Origin: Hoeflea sp.
GTDB lineage: Bacteria; Pseudomonadota; Alphaproteobacteria; Rhizobiales; Rhizobiaceae
Reading direction: 5' to 3'
Length of the DNA: 64,000 nt
Assembly (NCBI GenBank): GCA_019084245.1
Contig: JAHRFE010000020.1
Span: 62,001 to 126,000 of the forward strand
The position numbers and the translations under genes were made by a program. The notes under the pieces were generated by a model that did not search any database, was not told the origin of the DNA, and saw nothing but the letters and a program-made list of their open reading frames with translations. Of this stretch, positions 44,848 to 53,725 are shown piece by piece. Each line of letters opens with the position of its first letter. Positions within the stretch are counted from its first letter, which is position 1.

Positions 44848-46113
44848 ATGATTGCTCGCCTGAAAAAATTCACAAGCGCGAACAGCGGCTCTATCCGCGC
44901 CTATCTGTCGATGGTGGGCGGGTCGGCCGGCCGGCTGGTCATCTCGCTTGTGTATTTCATCGCAATCGCCAACACCCTGTCGATCAGCGAGTTCGGACTG
45001 TTCGCCACGGCTTCCGCCTGCGGAATTATGCTGTCGCGATTGCTGGCGTTCGGCTTTGTCTCGCCGCTGTACCGCATCGCGACGGTCAAGACCCGCCTGC
45101 TCGGCGTCTATACCGCCGGTTTTCTGGGCGGCATGCTGCTCTCGGCGCCAGTGATCGCGCTGGCTGCGTGGGCCACCTACGCCTTGATTTTCGCTGGCCA
45201 GATGGACGGCATCACCTTTGCCAAGATCATCCTGGCCGAAGTGCTGTGCTGGCGGATCATGGAGATCGCTGTCATTGTGAGTTACGGCGTCAACCGGTTT
45301 ACGGCGGGCGCCGTGCTGGTGGTGCTGGCCACCGCCTTCAAGACCGTGGCGGCCGTTCTTTTTGCCTGGCTGACGGACGGATCGCTTGAGGTCTGGGCGA
45401 CCTACTACATCCTGGCCAATGATCTCGCCGCGATCATCGCCGTGGCGTTCTTCTATCCGAAGATCCGGCTGCGGTGGAAGCCCGCGCTGTACCTGCGACG
45501 CTGGGCCGATGCGGTGTCTGTGGCCGGTGCCGAGATGCTGTTTTATGTCCAGTCGGAACTCGACAAGGTGCTGGTGCTGTCGCTGGGCGGACCGGCGGCG
45601 GCGGGGATCTATGCGATGATCATGCGGCTGGTCGATCTGACCGCGCTTCCGGTCCGCGCATTCCTGACTGTGCTGACACAACGGCTGATGCGCAGCTCGA
45701 AAATGCTCGATGACTTCAAGACGCGGTTGCTGCTCGAGGGCGCGGTGGCGGCGGTCTCGACCGCAGGCATTCTCGGCATGGCCGGGTTCCTGTGGTTCTT
45801 CCCCAATGCGCTGGGCAGGAATGTCTCCGAAGCCGCGCCGCTGCTGATCCTGGTGGCCCTGGTCCCGGCCTTTCGCAACCTCATCGAATACCATTCGGAG
45901 TTGCTCTATGCGACGGGGCGGACATTCATCCGCATGCTGGTGCTGGCTTCGCTGGCGGTCGCAAAGGCCCTGCTGCTTGCCTGGGTGCTGGGCATGGAGT
46001 TCGACACGCGGGTCTGGGTCGGCCTGCTCAATGCGGCCTTCCTGGTGTTGTATGTGCAATCGGCGCTGATGACCTACCGCGCACTCCGCTCTATCAAGAA
46101 GCGGCCGATCTAA
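44848..46113 (+). CDS. Polysaccharide flippase (Wzx-like)
   Basis: 421 residues with about 12 membrane helices. It matches oligosaccharide flippases of the MOP superfamily: an N-terminal VGGSAGRLVISLVYFIAIA helix, ISEFGLFATA and ELDKVLVLSLGGPAAAGIYA (the conserved charged helix). It should move lipid-linked repeat units across the inner membrane. It is divergent from the Wzz-like gene, with a 267-nt AT-richer promoter region (44581-44847) between them. A hairpin repeat lies directly behind it. No polymerase of the Wzy type is visible next to it. Confidence 0.85.
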   Translation: MIARLKKFTSANSGSIRAYLSMVGGSAGRLVISLVYFIAIANTLSISEFGLFATASACGIMLSRLLAFGFVSPLYRIATVKTRLLGVYTAGFLGGMLLSAPVIALAAWATYALIFAGQMDGITFAKIILAEVLCWRIMEIAVIVSYGVNRFTAGAVLVVLATAFKTVAAVLFAWLTDGSLEVWATYYILANDLAAIIAVAFFYPKIRLRWKPALYLRRWADAVSVAGAEMLFYVQSELDKVLVLSLGGPAAAGIYAMIMRLVDLTALPVRAFLTVLTQRLMRSSKMLDDFKTRLLLEGAVAAVSTAGILGMAGFLWFFPNALGRNVSEAAPLLILVALVPAFRNLIEYHSELLYATGRTFIRMLVLASLAVAKALLLAWVLGMEFDTRVWVGLLNAAFLVLYVQSALMTYRALRSIKKRPI

Positions 46114-46114
46114 A

Positions 46115-46233
46115 GCATGGCGCGCTCAAATGCATTCATTTGAGCGGCAATGTCCATGCGTTCACTCAAATCGTCCCACCAGATCAAGAGCTTGTGGGCT
46201 GGCTTCTCTAAAACAGATGGGAACGATCTGTTT
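46115..46233. repeat. Intergenic hairpin repeat behind the flippase gene
   Basis: The outer stem GCATGG (46115-46120) / CCATGC (46154-46159) encloses a perfect 10-bp stem CGCTCAAATG/CATTTGAGCG with a CATT loop (46123-46146). A second hairpin, AAACAGAT/ATCTGTTT, is at 46211-46233. The arrangement AAGCATG...CATGCG is reminiscent of the dispersed palindromic elements found in rhizobial intergenic regions. No T run follows either hairpin, so it is not a plain terminator. Confidence 0.6.
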
Positions 46234-46375
46234 CGGTCAGACCACACGCCTCTCTATCCGGCCCCGGACGGCGGTGATCAAAATTGGAACATAGACGCAA
46301 AAATTTCCTTCCACTTTCCTTCAGGAGAATGCCAGAACCTCCGCTGTCTCACTCACTTTCATCAAAGGACAGATC

Positions 46376-46720
46376 ATGAATTTCAATAGCGTTCGGACGG
46401 GTATTATTGCGCTCGCTTTCGGCATCGCAGGCAACGGCTTTTTCGCCATCGGCGCCCATGCCGAGGAGTTTTCGTTCACGGCCACAAACACGACCGGTAC
46501 TGCCATTACCGAAGTTCTGGTCTCTGAAAACAAGAGCGACTGGGGTTACTTCGACATCGGCAGCGGCATCAAGCCGGGCGTGACCGTCAATCTCGTCTGG
46601 GATCAGAGCACAAACAGCGACAAGTGCGAGCAGTGGGTGAAGGCCGTGTTCGCGGACGGCAGCGAATCCGAGCCGGCCAAGTTCGACTTCTGCGAAGACG
46701 GTCTTGAACTGGACCTGTAA
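46376..46720 (+). CDS. Small exported protein of unknown function
   Basis: 114 residues with an N-terminal hydrophobic signal (GIIALAFGIAGNGFFAIG, probable cleavage after AHA). The mature part is about 85 residues and acidic, with two cysteines (KCEQW and DFCEDG) that could pair. The sequence (FTATNTTGTAITEVLVSE, then WGYFDIGSGIKPG) resembles small periplasmic proteins repeatedly found in rhizobia with unclear or misassigned names. A GNRA-capped terminator ends the transcript 31 nt downstream. It lies inside the polysaccharide locus but need not belong to it. Confidence 0.8.
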   Translation: MNFNSVRTGIIALAFGIAGNGFFAIGAHAEEFSFTATNTTGTAITEVLVSENKSDWGYFDIGSGIKPGVTVNLVWDQSTNSDKCEQWVKAVFADGSESEPAKFDFCEDGLELDL

Positions 46721-46751
46721 ACCGTCCCGCAAGGACCGTTAAACATGTCAG

Positions 46752-46784
46752 CGGCAGGCCATCGAAAGGTGGCTTGCCGTTCTT
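46752..46784 (+). terminator. Rho-independent terminator with GAAA loop
   Basis: CGGCAGGCCATC (46752-46763) pairs fully (two G-U pairs) with GGTGGCTTGCCG (46768-46779) around a GAAA tetraloop, followed by TTCTT. It ends the small exported-protein transcript. Confidence 0.8.
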
Positions 46785-46846
46785 GCATCGGGATACTGCG
46801 ATAGCGCCCTGCCCCGTTATCGGCGCAGAACCGCGGTCATCATGCC

Positions 46847-47725
46847 TTACCCGGGCGTAACCGAAAACGCCGCGCGGCGGATGTCGGACAGGGGATGGCC
46901 GACGAAGGACTGGACCCCGACGGCGATGTGATCTGGCCTGAGTTCGGCCATGAACTGATCGAGCCCTTCGGGGGTCTGCGGGTAGGTTTCCTTGAACCAG
47001 ATCACATGGGACAGCGACCGGTCGTCGGGATAATGCCCGGCGCCATCCAGGATCTCGTCGACATAGCGCCCATAGATCATGCACTCGGAAATGGCGCGCG
47101 ACGAGATGACGGCGCGGATCCAGCTCTTCCCGGTGCGGGTCTCGATATGGTCGAGCAGCGCCCGCGCCGTGTCGACACGCCAGGCCACCATGTTGGAGAT
47201 ATAGTCATGCGCCGGATCGGGCCTCTGCGGCAGGCCGAGAATGGCGCCCGCATGGGCAAGCCACTCAAGATGGCCGGGCGTGGCATGGATGGCGCCATTG
47301 TCGGCGCGGAACATGCGAAGACGGTGTCCATCCCAGAGGCTGGCCGGATCGAAGGGCCGGACCAGGACGACATCGGAATCGATGGAGAGCAGCGTGTCCG
47401 CCTCGACATAACGCGCCATTGCCAGGCGCCGCAGCTGCTGGGCATGCCAGCCACGCAACGGAGCGGAGAACGGGCTCAGCCAGACCCGGCGCCGGCCCAG
47501 GCTGAAGGGATCGGGAATAGACCGCAGCCAAGCCGGAAACAGCTCGGCCTCGCTCACCACCCTCCGGTTCGGCCCCTCAAGCTTACGAAACAGCGCAACA
47601 TCGTTGCGCTCGACGAGGATATGATGACGCCAATTCCCCCGCATGAAGCGGTCCATGCTTTCGCACAGAAGCGCGCAGCGATCAAAATCGCCAGCATAGG
47701 AGGAGGTCATCACAGCTGTCTTCAT
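46847..47725 (-). CDS. Glycosyltransferase-like protein (DUF6492 type)
   Basis: 292 residues. The sequence AMARYVEADTLLSIDSDVVLVRPFD contains a DxD-like metal-binding motif (SIDSDV) at the centre of a GT-A-like fold, and the N-terminus (AVMTSSYAGDFDRCALLCES) fits a nucleotide-sugar transferase strand. I recall this family as DUF6492, found in polysaccharide loci. The sugar donor is unknown. It lies 34 nt downstream of the WecG-like gene on the same strand, so the two probably form an operon. Confidence 0.7.
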   Translation of the reverse strand: MKTAVMTSSYAGDFDRCALLCESMDRFMRGNWRHHILVERNDVALFRKLEGPNRRVVSEAELFPAWLRSIPDPFSLGRRRVWLSPFSAPLRGWHAQQLRRLAMARYVEADTLLSIDSDVVLVRPFDPASLWDGHRLRMFRADNGAIHATPGHLEWLAHAGAILGLPQRPDPAHDYISNMVAWRVDTARALLDHIETRTGKSWIRAVISSRAISECMIYGRYVDEILDGAGHYPDDRSLSHVIWFKETYPQTPEGLDQFMAELRPDHIAVGVQSFVGHPLSDIRRAAFSVTPG

Positions 47726-47759
47726 GACGGTCCCTGACGGTTCCTGGGCGTTCGCGGAC

Positions 47760-48530
47760 TCAGGCAGGAATTTCAGAATTGCGGATCGCGCGCCTGAACT
47801 TGTAGCGGAAGACGTGGAACAGGAAAACCGGATTGCCGACGATGTAGCGGTACCACAGGCGTGACGGTTCCTGAATCAGCCGCCAGACCCATTCGAGCCT
47901 CATCTTGCGAACCGCCATCGGTGCGCGCGGCACGGCACCCGAGATGAAATCGAACAGGGCGCCGACGCCGAACACCATGCGTCCGTGACCCTGGCGGATA
48001 TTGCCGTCGATCCAGATCTCCTGCTGAGGGGTTCCCATCGCCACCAGCGTGATGTCCGGATCAAGAGCCGCCAGCCTGTCGAGCACCTGCGAACTGTCGG
48101 CCTTGTCAAAGAAGCCGTCGGAAACCTGGTGAAAGTCGTGCCATGGAGTCAGGATCTTGAAGTTCTTGGCGGCACCAGCGAGCATTTCAGGGCGTGCGCC
48201 GATCAGCGCGACCTTGAGCGGGCGCTCGACATGAACCAGAAGCGCCGGGATGAAATCGGTGCCATTGAGATTGGCCGGAAACGAGATGCCGTGCAGCGTG
48301 CGGGAGGCGATTTCAACGCCAACCCCATCGGGCAGCACTTCGCATCGTGAAAGACCCTGGCGGTAACCGGGATCCCGCATGGCCAGATTGGCATTGTTGG
48401 CGTTGAGGAAATTGAAGATACGCTGCGGGCCTTTCTCATCAAGGCCGCGCGTCAACTCATCCAGAGCCTGGCGCCATCCAAGTGCTGCCACCCGGATTCC
48501 GATGATGTCGCGATGCTGCTCCTGTTCCAT
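47760..48530 (-). CDS. WecG/TagA/CpsF-family glycosyltransferase
   Basis: 256 residues of the WecG/TagA family, which adds N-acetylmannosaminuronate or related sugars to a lipid carrier. The conserved FNFLNANNANLAMRD and LPDGVGVEIASR (active-site Asp region) stretches are visible, as are VALIGARPEML and LVAMGTPQQEIWI. It acts at the inner face of the membrane. The N-terminus begins MEQEQHRDIIGIRV. It precedes the DUF6492-type gene in the same direction. Confidence 0.88.
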   Translation of the reverse strand: MEQEQHRDIIGIRVAALGWRQALDELTRGLDEKGPQRIFNFLNANNANLAMRDPGYRQGLSRCEVLPDGVGVEIASRTLHGISFPANLNGTDFIPALLVHVERPLKVALIGARPEMLAGAAKNFKILTPWHDFHQVSDGFFDKADSSQVLDRLAALDPDITLVAMGTPQQEIWIDGNIRQGHGRMVFGVGALFDFISGAVPRAPMAVRKMRLEWVWRLIQEPSRLWYRYIVGNPVFLFHVFRYKFRRAIRNSEIPA

Positions 48531-48666
48531 TGCCGGCTTTCAACTCCACGCGTCGTCCGATGCGGGCATCCCGTCATGGGCCGTCCCAGGGGCAGGTGTT
48601 AGCAGTTTCTTAACATCTGCGCACCGCCATTTGGCAATCTCGGTTAAGCTCTGGATTTACTGTTTG

Positions 48667-49839
48667 TTAACTGTTCCAGCCGCCGCAGGAGAGGCCCCGA
48701 GCCAGGGCGGCGCTCAAGCCGGAGAGCTGCTGTTGATGGAAGGTGCGCCCGTCCGTGTCGAGACCTTCTCCGGCACGCGAACGGCCGACCATGTCGATGA
48801 GTGCCGCGGCAAAGGAGCCGGGGTCATCGGCGGTGACACAATTGCCCGGCACTTGCGATATCCCGCGCAAGGCGTTGGCGGTGGCTACCGATGGCAGGCC
48901 CATTTCGAAGGTCTCGATGGTCTTGAGCTGCACGCCGGTGCCGGTGCGGGAAATCAGCGGAATGATGCGGCAGGATCGGACAAAGGCGCGGGCATCGTCC
49001 ACACGGCCGAGAAAGGACACATTGTCCGGCGCGGGAGGAGTCCCCGTCCCTGTTCCGCCCGCTATGGCGATGCGGAAGTCCGAAGGCAGTCGCGGAACCA
49101 CGTCCGTGAGGAACCAGTCCAGACCGGCGCGATTGGCGGCCCAAGTCCAGGACCCGATCATGCCGGCGTCATACAGCGGCGCGCGCGGCGCGGGGCCGCC
49201 GGGCGGCGTGACTGACGTCACCAGCGGCAGCGCGGTGGAACGGGTGTCATCACCGACGCCCAGTTCCGCGCGGTCGGCCTCGGCAAGGGTAAAGACGTGA
49301 CGCGCTGCTATGCAAAGCTTCTGTTCGAGCCCTGCCAGCAGGCGCGCGTCGCGGGCAAACAGAAACCGGGTCAGCGGATCGCTTGCGCCTCGGGCATTGT
49401 CCGCTGCGCTTCGAGCCTCGACATTGTGGGCGATGAAAGCCAACGGCCAGGCCGAGAAGATGTCGAGAAACGCGCCCGGCAATTGCACGGAATTGAGGAT
49501 CAGCCCGTCGATCTGCCCCAAGGCGCCAAGAGCAGCGCGGATCTCGGCGGGCCGCGCCGCATGCATCTTCGCTACAGAGACCGGTTCGCCGTGCACGACG
49601 GCATCCTTGAGCCACAGCGCTTTCTGCAACTTCGTGACCCTTGCATTGGTCACCTCGAGCTGGCCCAGAAGACGTGTGTCCTCGGCTGCTGCCGGTTGGC
49701 GGCCCGGCTGCAGGAAACCCAGCACCGACACCTTGTGGCCCAGAAGCCTGATGGCGTCGACAATCACCCGGTTGGCGATGTCATAGCCCGATGCCGGCGA
49801 CTGCACCGGAACAAGCGAGGAAATGAAGACAAAATGCAT
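48667..49839 (-). CDS. Group 1 (GT4-like) glycosyltransferase
   Basis: 390 residues with a two-domain GT-B layout. The N-terminal domain starts MHFVFISSLVPVQSPASGYD. The C-terminal donor-binding domain contains IGSWTWAANRAGLDWFL, VSFLGRVDDARAFVRSC, and the conserved ETFEMGLPSVAT stretch, where the EX7E-type glutamates bind the nucleotide sugar. It probably extends the surface polysaccharide repeat unit. It is divergent from the GT2 gene and separated by 136 nt from the WecG-like gene. Confidence 0.87.
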   Translation of the reverse strand: MHFVFISSLVPVQSPASGYDIANRVIVDAIRLLGHKVSVLGFLQPGRQPAAAEDTRLLGQLEVTNARVTKLQKALWLKDAVVHGEPVSVAKMHAARPAEIRAALGALGQIDGLILNSVQLPGAFLDIFSAWPLAFIAHNVEARSAADNARGASDPLTRFLFARDARLLAGLEQKLCIAARHVFTLAEADRAELGVGDDTRSTALPLVTSVTPPGGPAPRAPLYDAGMIGSWTWAANRAGLDWFLTDVVPRLPSDFRIAIAGGTGTGTPPAPDNVSFLGRVDDARAFVRSCRIIPLISRTGTGVQLKTIETFEMGLPSVATANALRGISQVPGNCVTADDPGSFAAALIDMVGRSRAGEGLDTDGRTFHQQQLSGLSAALARGLSCGGWNS

Positions 49840-49985
49840 GCGGGATCCATTTTGATAGCATGGCTCACCTTAACCGATCGGCTTGAAGGGCGCATTAAGG
49901 GCTCGCATCAAATGCCGCATGTGATTTTCAGGCAATCTTCAGATTCGTGTGCTTGGATACCGCCTCATCAACCGGATGCGCACCC

Positions 49986-50975
49986 ATGACGCCTGAACCC
50001 GCTTCTGTTTCCGAGCATGCCCGCTCCGCCGGCCTCAAGCCGGAAACAGTTCGCATTGCCGTGACGCTTCCGACCTTCCGCCGGCCGGATCATCTGACCA
50101 TGACGCTGGATTCGCTCCAGGCCCAGGGTCTGGGAAGCGAAACCGCCATCATCGTCATGGAAAACGACGCCGACGGGCTCGAGGGTGCCCGGGCCGCCGC
50201 GGACTGGCTGCAAAGCTCGCATGTCAAGGTCATTGTGATCGTGGCGCACAATCGCGGCAACTGCCATGCCTACAATGCCGGCTGGGACAAGGCGCTGGCG
50301 GAGTTTCCGAAACTCACCCATATCGCCGTGATCGACGATGACGAGATCGCCGGACCCGGCTGGCTGTCAGGCCTGATGAAGACGGGGCAGAAGACCGGCG
50401 CCGACATTGTCGGCGGGCCGCAGGTGCCGGTTTTCGCCGACAAGTCGCTGGACGGCTGGCGCAGGCATCCGGTGTTCACGCCGCATTACCTTACCACCGG
50501 TCCGGTGCCGATCCTCTATTCCTCCGGCAACGTGCTGATCTCGCGTCCGGTTCTCGACATGATGCCGCGGCCGTTCCTCGATCCGGCGTTCAATTTCATC
50601 GGCGGCGGCGACAGCGACTTCTACCGCCGGGCCAAGGCCCGCGGCTTCAGCTTTGCCTGGAGCGCCGAGGCCGCCGTGATGGAAACGCTGATGTCGCGGC
50701 GGGCCGAGTTTTCCTGGCTCAACGCGAGGTCGCTGCGCAATGGCGCCATCTCGTCGATTCTCGAAAAACGGCAATGGCCGGGGATGCCGGGACGGGTCCG
50801 GACCTTCGCAAAATCACTTGCGTTGCTGGCGGCCGCGCCATGGCGCGGACTGAGGCTTGGGCTGCAGACCGGCTCGGCCGTGATCGGCCTCTATCACATC
50901 CAGGTGGCGCTCGGTCGCCTGATGGAGGAATTCGGTCTGGTCAACGAGCAATACCGCAATCCCGAAAGCAACTGA
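49986..50975 (+). CDS. Family 2 glycosyltransferase
   Basis: 329 residues from the ATG at 49986; the frame is open to an ATG at 49947, but that part lacks GT2 character. The GT-A fold is shown by RIAVTLPTFRRPDHLTMTLD, then HNRGNCHAYNAGWDKAL and the DxD-type IAVIDDDEIAGPGWL. The acceptor-side GGGDSDFYRRAKARGF motif is present. It transfers a sugar in the cytoplasm, near the membrane. It stands divergent from the GT4-like gene and convergent with the flagellar cluster, whose last gene ends 29 nt away. Confidence 0.9.
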   Translation: MTPEPASVSEHARSAGLKPETVRIAVTLPTFRRPDHLTMTLDSLQAQGLGSETAIIVMENDADGLEGARAAADWLQSSHVKVIVIVAHNRGNCHAYNAGWDKALAEFPKLTHIAVIDDDEIAGPGWLSGLMKTGQKTGADIVGGPQVPVFADKSLDGWRRHPVFTPHYLTTGPVPILYSSGNVLISRPVLDMMPRPFLDPAFNFIGGGDSDFYRRAKARGFSFAWSAEAAVMETLMSRRAEFSWLNARSLRNGAISSILEKRQWPGMPGRVRTFAKSLALLAAAPWRGLRLGLQTGSAVIGLYHIQVALGRLMEEFGLVNEQYRNPESN

Positions 50976-51004
50976 ACCGTCCGCTGCTCGTGAGTTACCG
51001 GCCG

Positions 51005-51550
51005 TCAGTTGGAAGGTGCGGGTGGTTCGGGAAGTTCAGTGGCGGCGGCTTCAGCCACCGGTTCGCCCGTCAAGAGGTCGGAGCCACCCCGACGCATGTT
51101 CGAGCGGATGTCTGCTTTCGACAGGTAATCGATCTGCTCGACAATGACATCGTGAAACACGATTTCGCCGAGCCGGCCGTTGAGCGTGTCCTTGACCTGC
51201 GATTTGAAGGCTTCCAGATCGAATTTGCTGTCGCCGGAAACATCGATCACCTGCTCTCCGACAAGCGCGGTATAGAGCGCATCGGTGACCAGGTCGGGCA
51301 CCGGGATTGTCAGCTTTTTCACCTTTTCCGCCTCGACTGTATAGGACAGCCGGGTGAGGAAATACCCTTGAACCTCGCCGTCGCTGATCACCGGTATCGA
51401 GGTGATTTCACCGCGAAGGGTTTCAAGCCCGCCGAACATCGCCGGTTCGGGCACGACCTCTTCCTTCTGGTTGGCGGTCTGGACGGAAAAATAGACTGAC
51501 GCGAGCGCCACTCCGCAGATCCAGACACCCGTGACCAGAAGTTTGATCAT
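51005..51550 (-). CDS. Membrane-anchored protein of the flagellar cluster, function unknown
   Basis: 181 residues with one N-terminal helix (LLVTGVWICGVALASVYFSV), then a periplasmic part of about 155 residues with a LRGEITSIPVISDGEVQGYF stretch and a Pro/Glu tail. I do not recognise a named family; single-anchor architecture recalls FliL in outline only. Its start overlaps the end of the preceding gene by 4 nt, and it ends the minus-strand flagellar run. The coupling suggests a flagellar or rotor-associated role. Confidence 0.7.
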   Translation of the reverse strand: MIKLLVTGVWICGVALASVYFSVQTANQKEEVVPEPAMFGGLETLRGEITSIPVISDGEVQGYFLTRLSYTVEAEKVKKLTIPVPDLVTDALYTALVGEQVIDVSGDSKFDLEAFKSQVKDTLNGRLGEIVFHDVIVEQIDYLSKADIRSNMRRGGSDLLTGEPVAEAAATELPEPPAPSN

Positions 51551-51927
51551 GACAGATTGGTGGCCCTGAACTGGTCGGCGGAGTATGTCCCGTCCGCTTC
51601 AAGCGCGGTGACGGTTTCCTTGATCATGTCGGCGATGCCGCGCACGGCTTCCATATGCGCCCTCACCTTGAGGTTGTTGCGGTCGAGCTTGGCTTTCACG
51701 GTCTGGAGAAGTTCCTTCTGCTGCTCATCCAGATCCGACAGGTTGATCCCCCGGAACAACACCGTCATGTCGTAAAGACAACGGCTCTTGAGCACATTCG
51801 ACTGCTTGAGATTGAAGTGCGGATCAGCGCCGATGGCGGCATTCTCTGCATCAATGACGGCTTCGAGGCGAGACAGCACGCCATTGATACGTTGGTCCTG
51901 GGAGGTCTGTTCGATCATCTGGGTCAT
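51547..51927 (-). CDS. FlgN-like flagellar protein
   Basis: 126 residues, mainly alpha-helical and charged. The position between flgJ and the membrane-anchored gene, plus the pattern of an N-terminal helix (INGVLSRLEAVIDAENAAI) and a C-terminal helix bundle, resembles the FlgN export chaperones that hold FlgK/FlgL before secretion. The assignment rests mostly on size, composition and context. Its start overlaps flgJ and its stop overlaps the next gene, so the three are translationally coupled. Confidence 0.5.
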   Translation of the reverse strand: MTQMIEQTSQDQRINGVLSRLEAVIDAENAAIGADPHFNLKQSNVLKSRCLYDMTVLFRGINLSDLDEQQKELLQTVKAKLDRNNLKVRAHMEAVRGIADMIKETVTALEADGTYSADQFRATNLS

Positions 51928-52502
51928 GCGCTCCGGCTGGTGTTCTGGGTTGCGTCAACAGGCTCGCCAGATGCCGAGATATCGTCAAAAATCTGCATCT
52001 GGACTTCATTGGCCAGGCTTGCGGCCCGATTGGTGACATTTGAGTTGATACCGTTCGATGCTTCGGGCTTGATCCCCGCGTCAAACCGTTCGGCCAGCAT
52101 GCGCTCGGCGATGCCGATGCCGCCACCCTTGGCCAGCGCCGCACCGAGCTGTTCGGCCATCATGCCTTTCCAGATCTCACCAGCCGTTCCCTTGCCGTAG
52201 AACTCCTCGCTGTCCTGGGGCAGCATGGAGCCGATGAAGCTTTGCAGGATCATGGCCTCAAACCGCTGGTAGGATTGGGCCGCCTTGTCCTGCATCGTCG
52301 GCGCCACCGGCTTGCTCAGGGCCAGTACGCCCGAAGAATCGGCGGAGGCCAGCAATTGCTGCTCGAAGGCAGGCGTAGCGGCCGCCTGCCCGGATTTGCG
52401 GATCGACGCCGCCTCAAGCAGGGCTTCAGCCTTTTGCGCAATCGCGGGATCTGCCGCTTTCACCACATCCAGGATGAGATCGGTTGCTGTCTGTATGGAC
52501 AA
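51924..52502 (-). CDS. flgJ: Rod-binding protein FlgJ (N-terminal type)
   Basis: 192 residues when started at the TTG at 52502, with GAGGAA 6 nt upstream; the open frame up to 52637 is a shadow. The core SYQRFEAMILQSFIGSML and FYGKGTAGEIWKGMMAEQLG stretches are typical of the FlgJ rod-binding domain. There is no muramidase domain, as in other alphaproteobacteria, where a separate transglycosylase does that job. One candidate for it is the gene at 62338-62931. It caps the growing rod in the periplasm. Confidence 0.82.
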   Translation of the reverse strand: MSIQTATDLILDVVKAADPAIAQKAEALLEAASIRKSGQAAATPAFEQQLLASADSSGVLALSKPVAPTMQDKAAQSYQRFEAMILQSFIGSMLPQDSEEFYGKGTAGEIWKGMMAEQLGAALAKGGGIGIAERMLAERFDAGIKPEASNGINSNVTNRAASLANEVQMQIFDDISASGEPVDATQNTSRSA

Positions 52503-52560
52503 AGAGCTTTCCTCGCAGCGATTGACCGGAAATGATCGAGGGCAGTATCGCCGATGAAGC

Positions 52561-52968
52561 TTACGCTGGCCTTGTGCCGCCGGGCTTGGCGCCGAGCGAG
52601 GCTTCGAGCAGATCCAGCAGGGATTCATCGGCGGCAAGCCGCTCTTCGTCCCCCGCTGCTTCCTCCGCCTGTTCGGCGAGGCGGTCGGCCTTGGTCTTTT
52701 CTATCAGGACCCGCTTTTCCTGCACGGCCTTCATTCCGGAAAGCTGCTGGGCGCGGGCCGAGAGCCTTTGAAAGCGCAAGGCATATTGATGCGACATCGC
52801 GGCATGGACCGGATCAAACGAGCCGATCGCCTCCACCAGCGCATCCTGGGTCGCATCGGCTGATGCCTGTTCGCGCAGAATGTGAGAGAGCTCGTTCTCG
52901 GTCATCCGTTCGATCTGCCGCTGGACCCGCGTCAGCCGGGCCAGTTTCTGGGCGCGCGACGCCGCCAT
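52561..52968 (-). CDS. FliJ-like coiled-coil flagellar protein
   Basis: 135 residues, strongly alpha-helical and charged, with heptad-like repeats (LARLTRVQRQIERMTENEL, then KAVQEKRVLIEKTKADRLAE). FliJ proteins are export-gate escorts of about this size. It directly precedes flgJ and follows fliR by 1 nt on the same strand. The FliJ name rests on coiled-coil character and context, since FliJ sequences are poorly conserved. Confidence 0.6.
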   Translation of the reverse strand: MAASRAQKLARLTRVQRQIERMTENELSHILREQASADATQDALVEAIGSFDPVHAAMSHQYALRFQRLSARAQQLSGMKAVQEKRVLIEKTKADRLAEQAEEAAGDEERLAADESLLDLLEASLGAKPGGTRPA

Positions 52969-52969
52969 C

Positions 52970-53725
52970 TCAGGGCAGGCCCAGATAGAGCGGGTCGAAG
53001 CCGGCCATGAACAGGGTGAAGAATGACCGGGAGCCGAAATAGAACAGGATCAGGCCGCCGAACAGGATGAACGGAATGGAGATGAAGTAGACCGGGATCT
53101 GCGGCGACAGCTTGTTGACCATGCCGATCGACAGGTTGAAGATCAGCCCGTAGACGAGAAACGGGCTGGCAAGCCTGAGAGCCAGCATGAAGGCGCCGGC
53201 GAGCGTGTCGGTCAGCGTCATCAGCGCCATGCGGGGATCGAATTCCGTGCCAAGCGGCATGAAGGTGTAGGACCGCACCAGCGAGGCTATCACCAGATGG
53301 TGGAAGTCGCTGAGAAACAGGACGAAAAGTGCGGTGAACGAGATCAACGCCGTGATGCTGCCCTCGGCTTCGTTCTCGACCAGCCCGCTTCCGGGCAAGG
53401 CGTTGAAGCCGATCGCCATGGACATGCCGGTGCCGGCAAACTGGAGCGCCAGCACGATGTAACGGGCGATCAGGCCCATGGTGACGCCGATCAGCATTTC
53501 GGTGCCGACCAGGAGAATATAGAGGCTGCCGCCGCCCTGAACCTCGGGATAGATCGAATCCCACATGACAGGCAGCAGCGCCATCGACACCGCGACCGCC
53601 AGAAGCAGGCGGATCTGCACCGGAACGCGAAAGCTGGAAAACCCCGGAAGCACCATGATGCAGCTGCCGATCCGGCAGAACGCCGCGAAGAGAGCCAGAA
53701 CGGTGCCTTCGGGATCGCCGATCAC
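52970..53725 (-). CDS. fliR: Flagellar export apparatus protein FliR
   Basis: 251 residues with six to eight membrane helices. The conserved [19 protein letters not shown] and [15 protein letters not shown] stretches of the FliR/YscT family are visible. It forms part of the export gate in the membrane with FliP, FliQ and FlhB. The start is GTG at 53725 and overlaps the flhA stop by 4 nt. Confidence 0.95.
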   Translation of the reverse strand: MIGDPEGTVLALFAAFCRIGSCIMVLPGFSSFRVPVQIRLLLAVAVSMALLPVMWDSIYPEVQGGGSLYILLVGTEMLIGVTMGLIARYIVLALQFAGTGMSMAIGFNALPGSGLVENEAEGSITALISFTALFVLFLSDFHHLVIASLVRSYTFMPLGTEFDPRMALMTLTDTLAGAFMLALRLASPFLVYGLIFNLSIGMVNKLSPQIPVYFISIPFILFGGLILFYFGSRSFFTLFMAGFDPLYLGLP

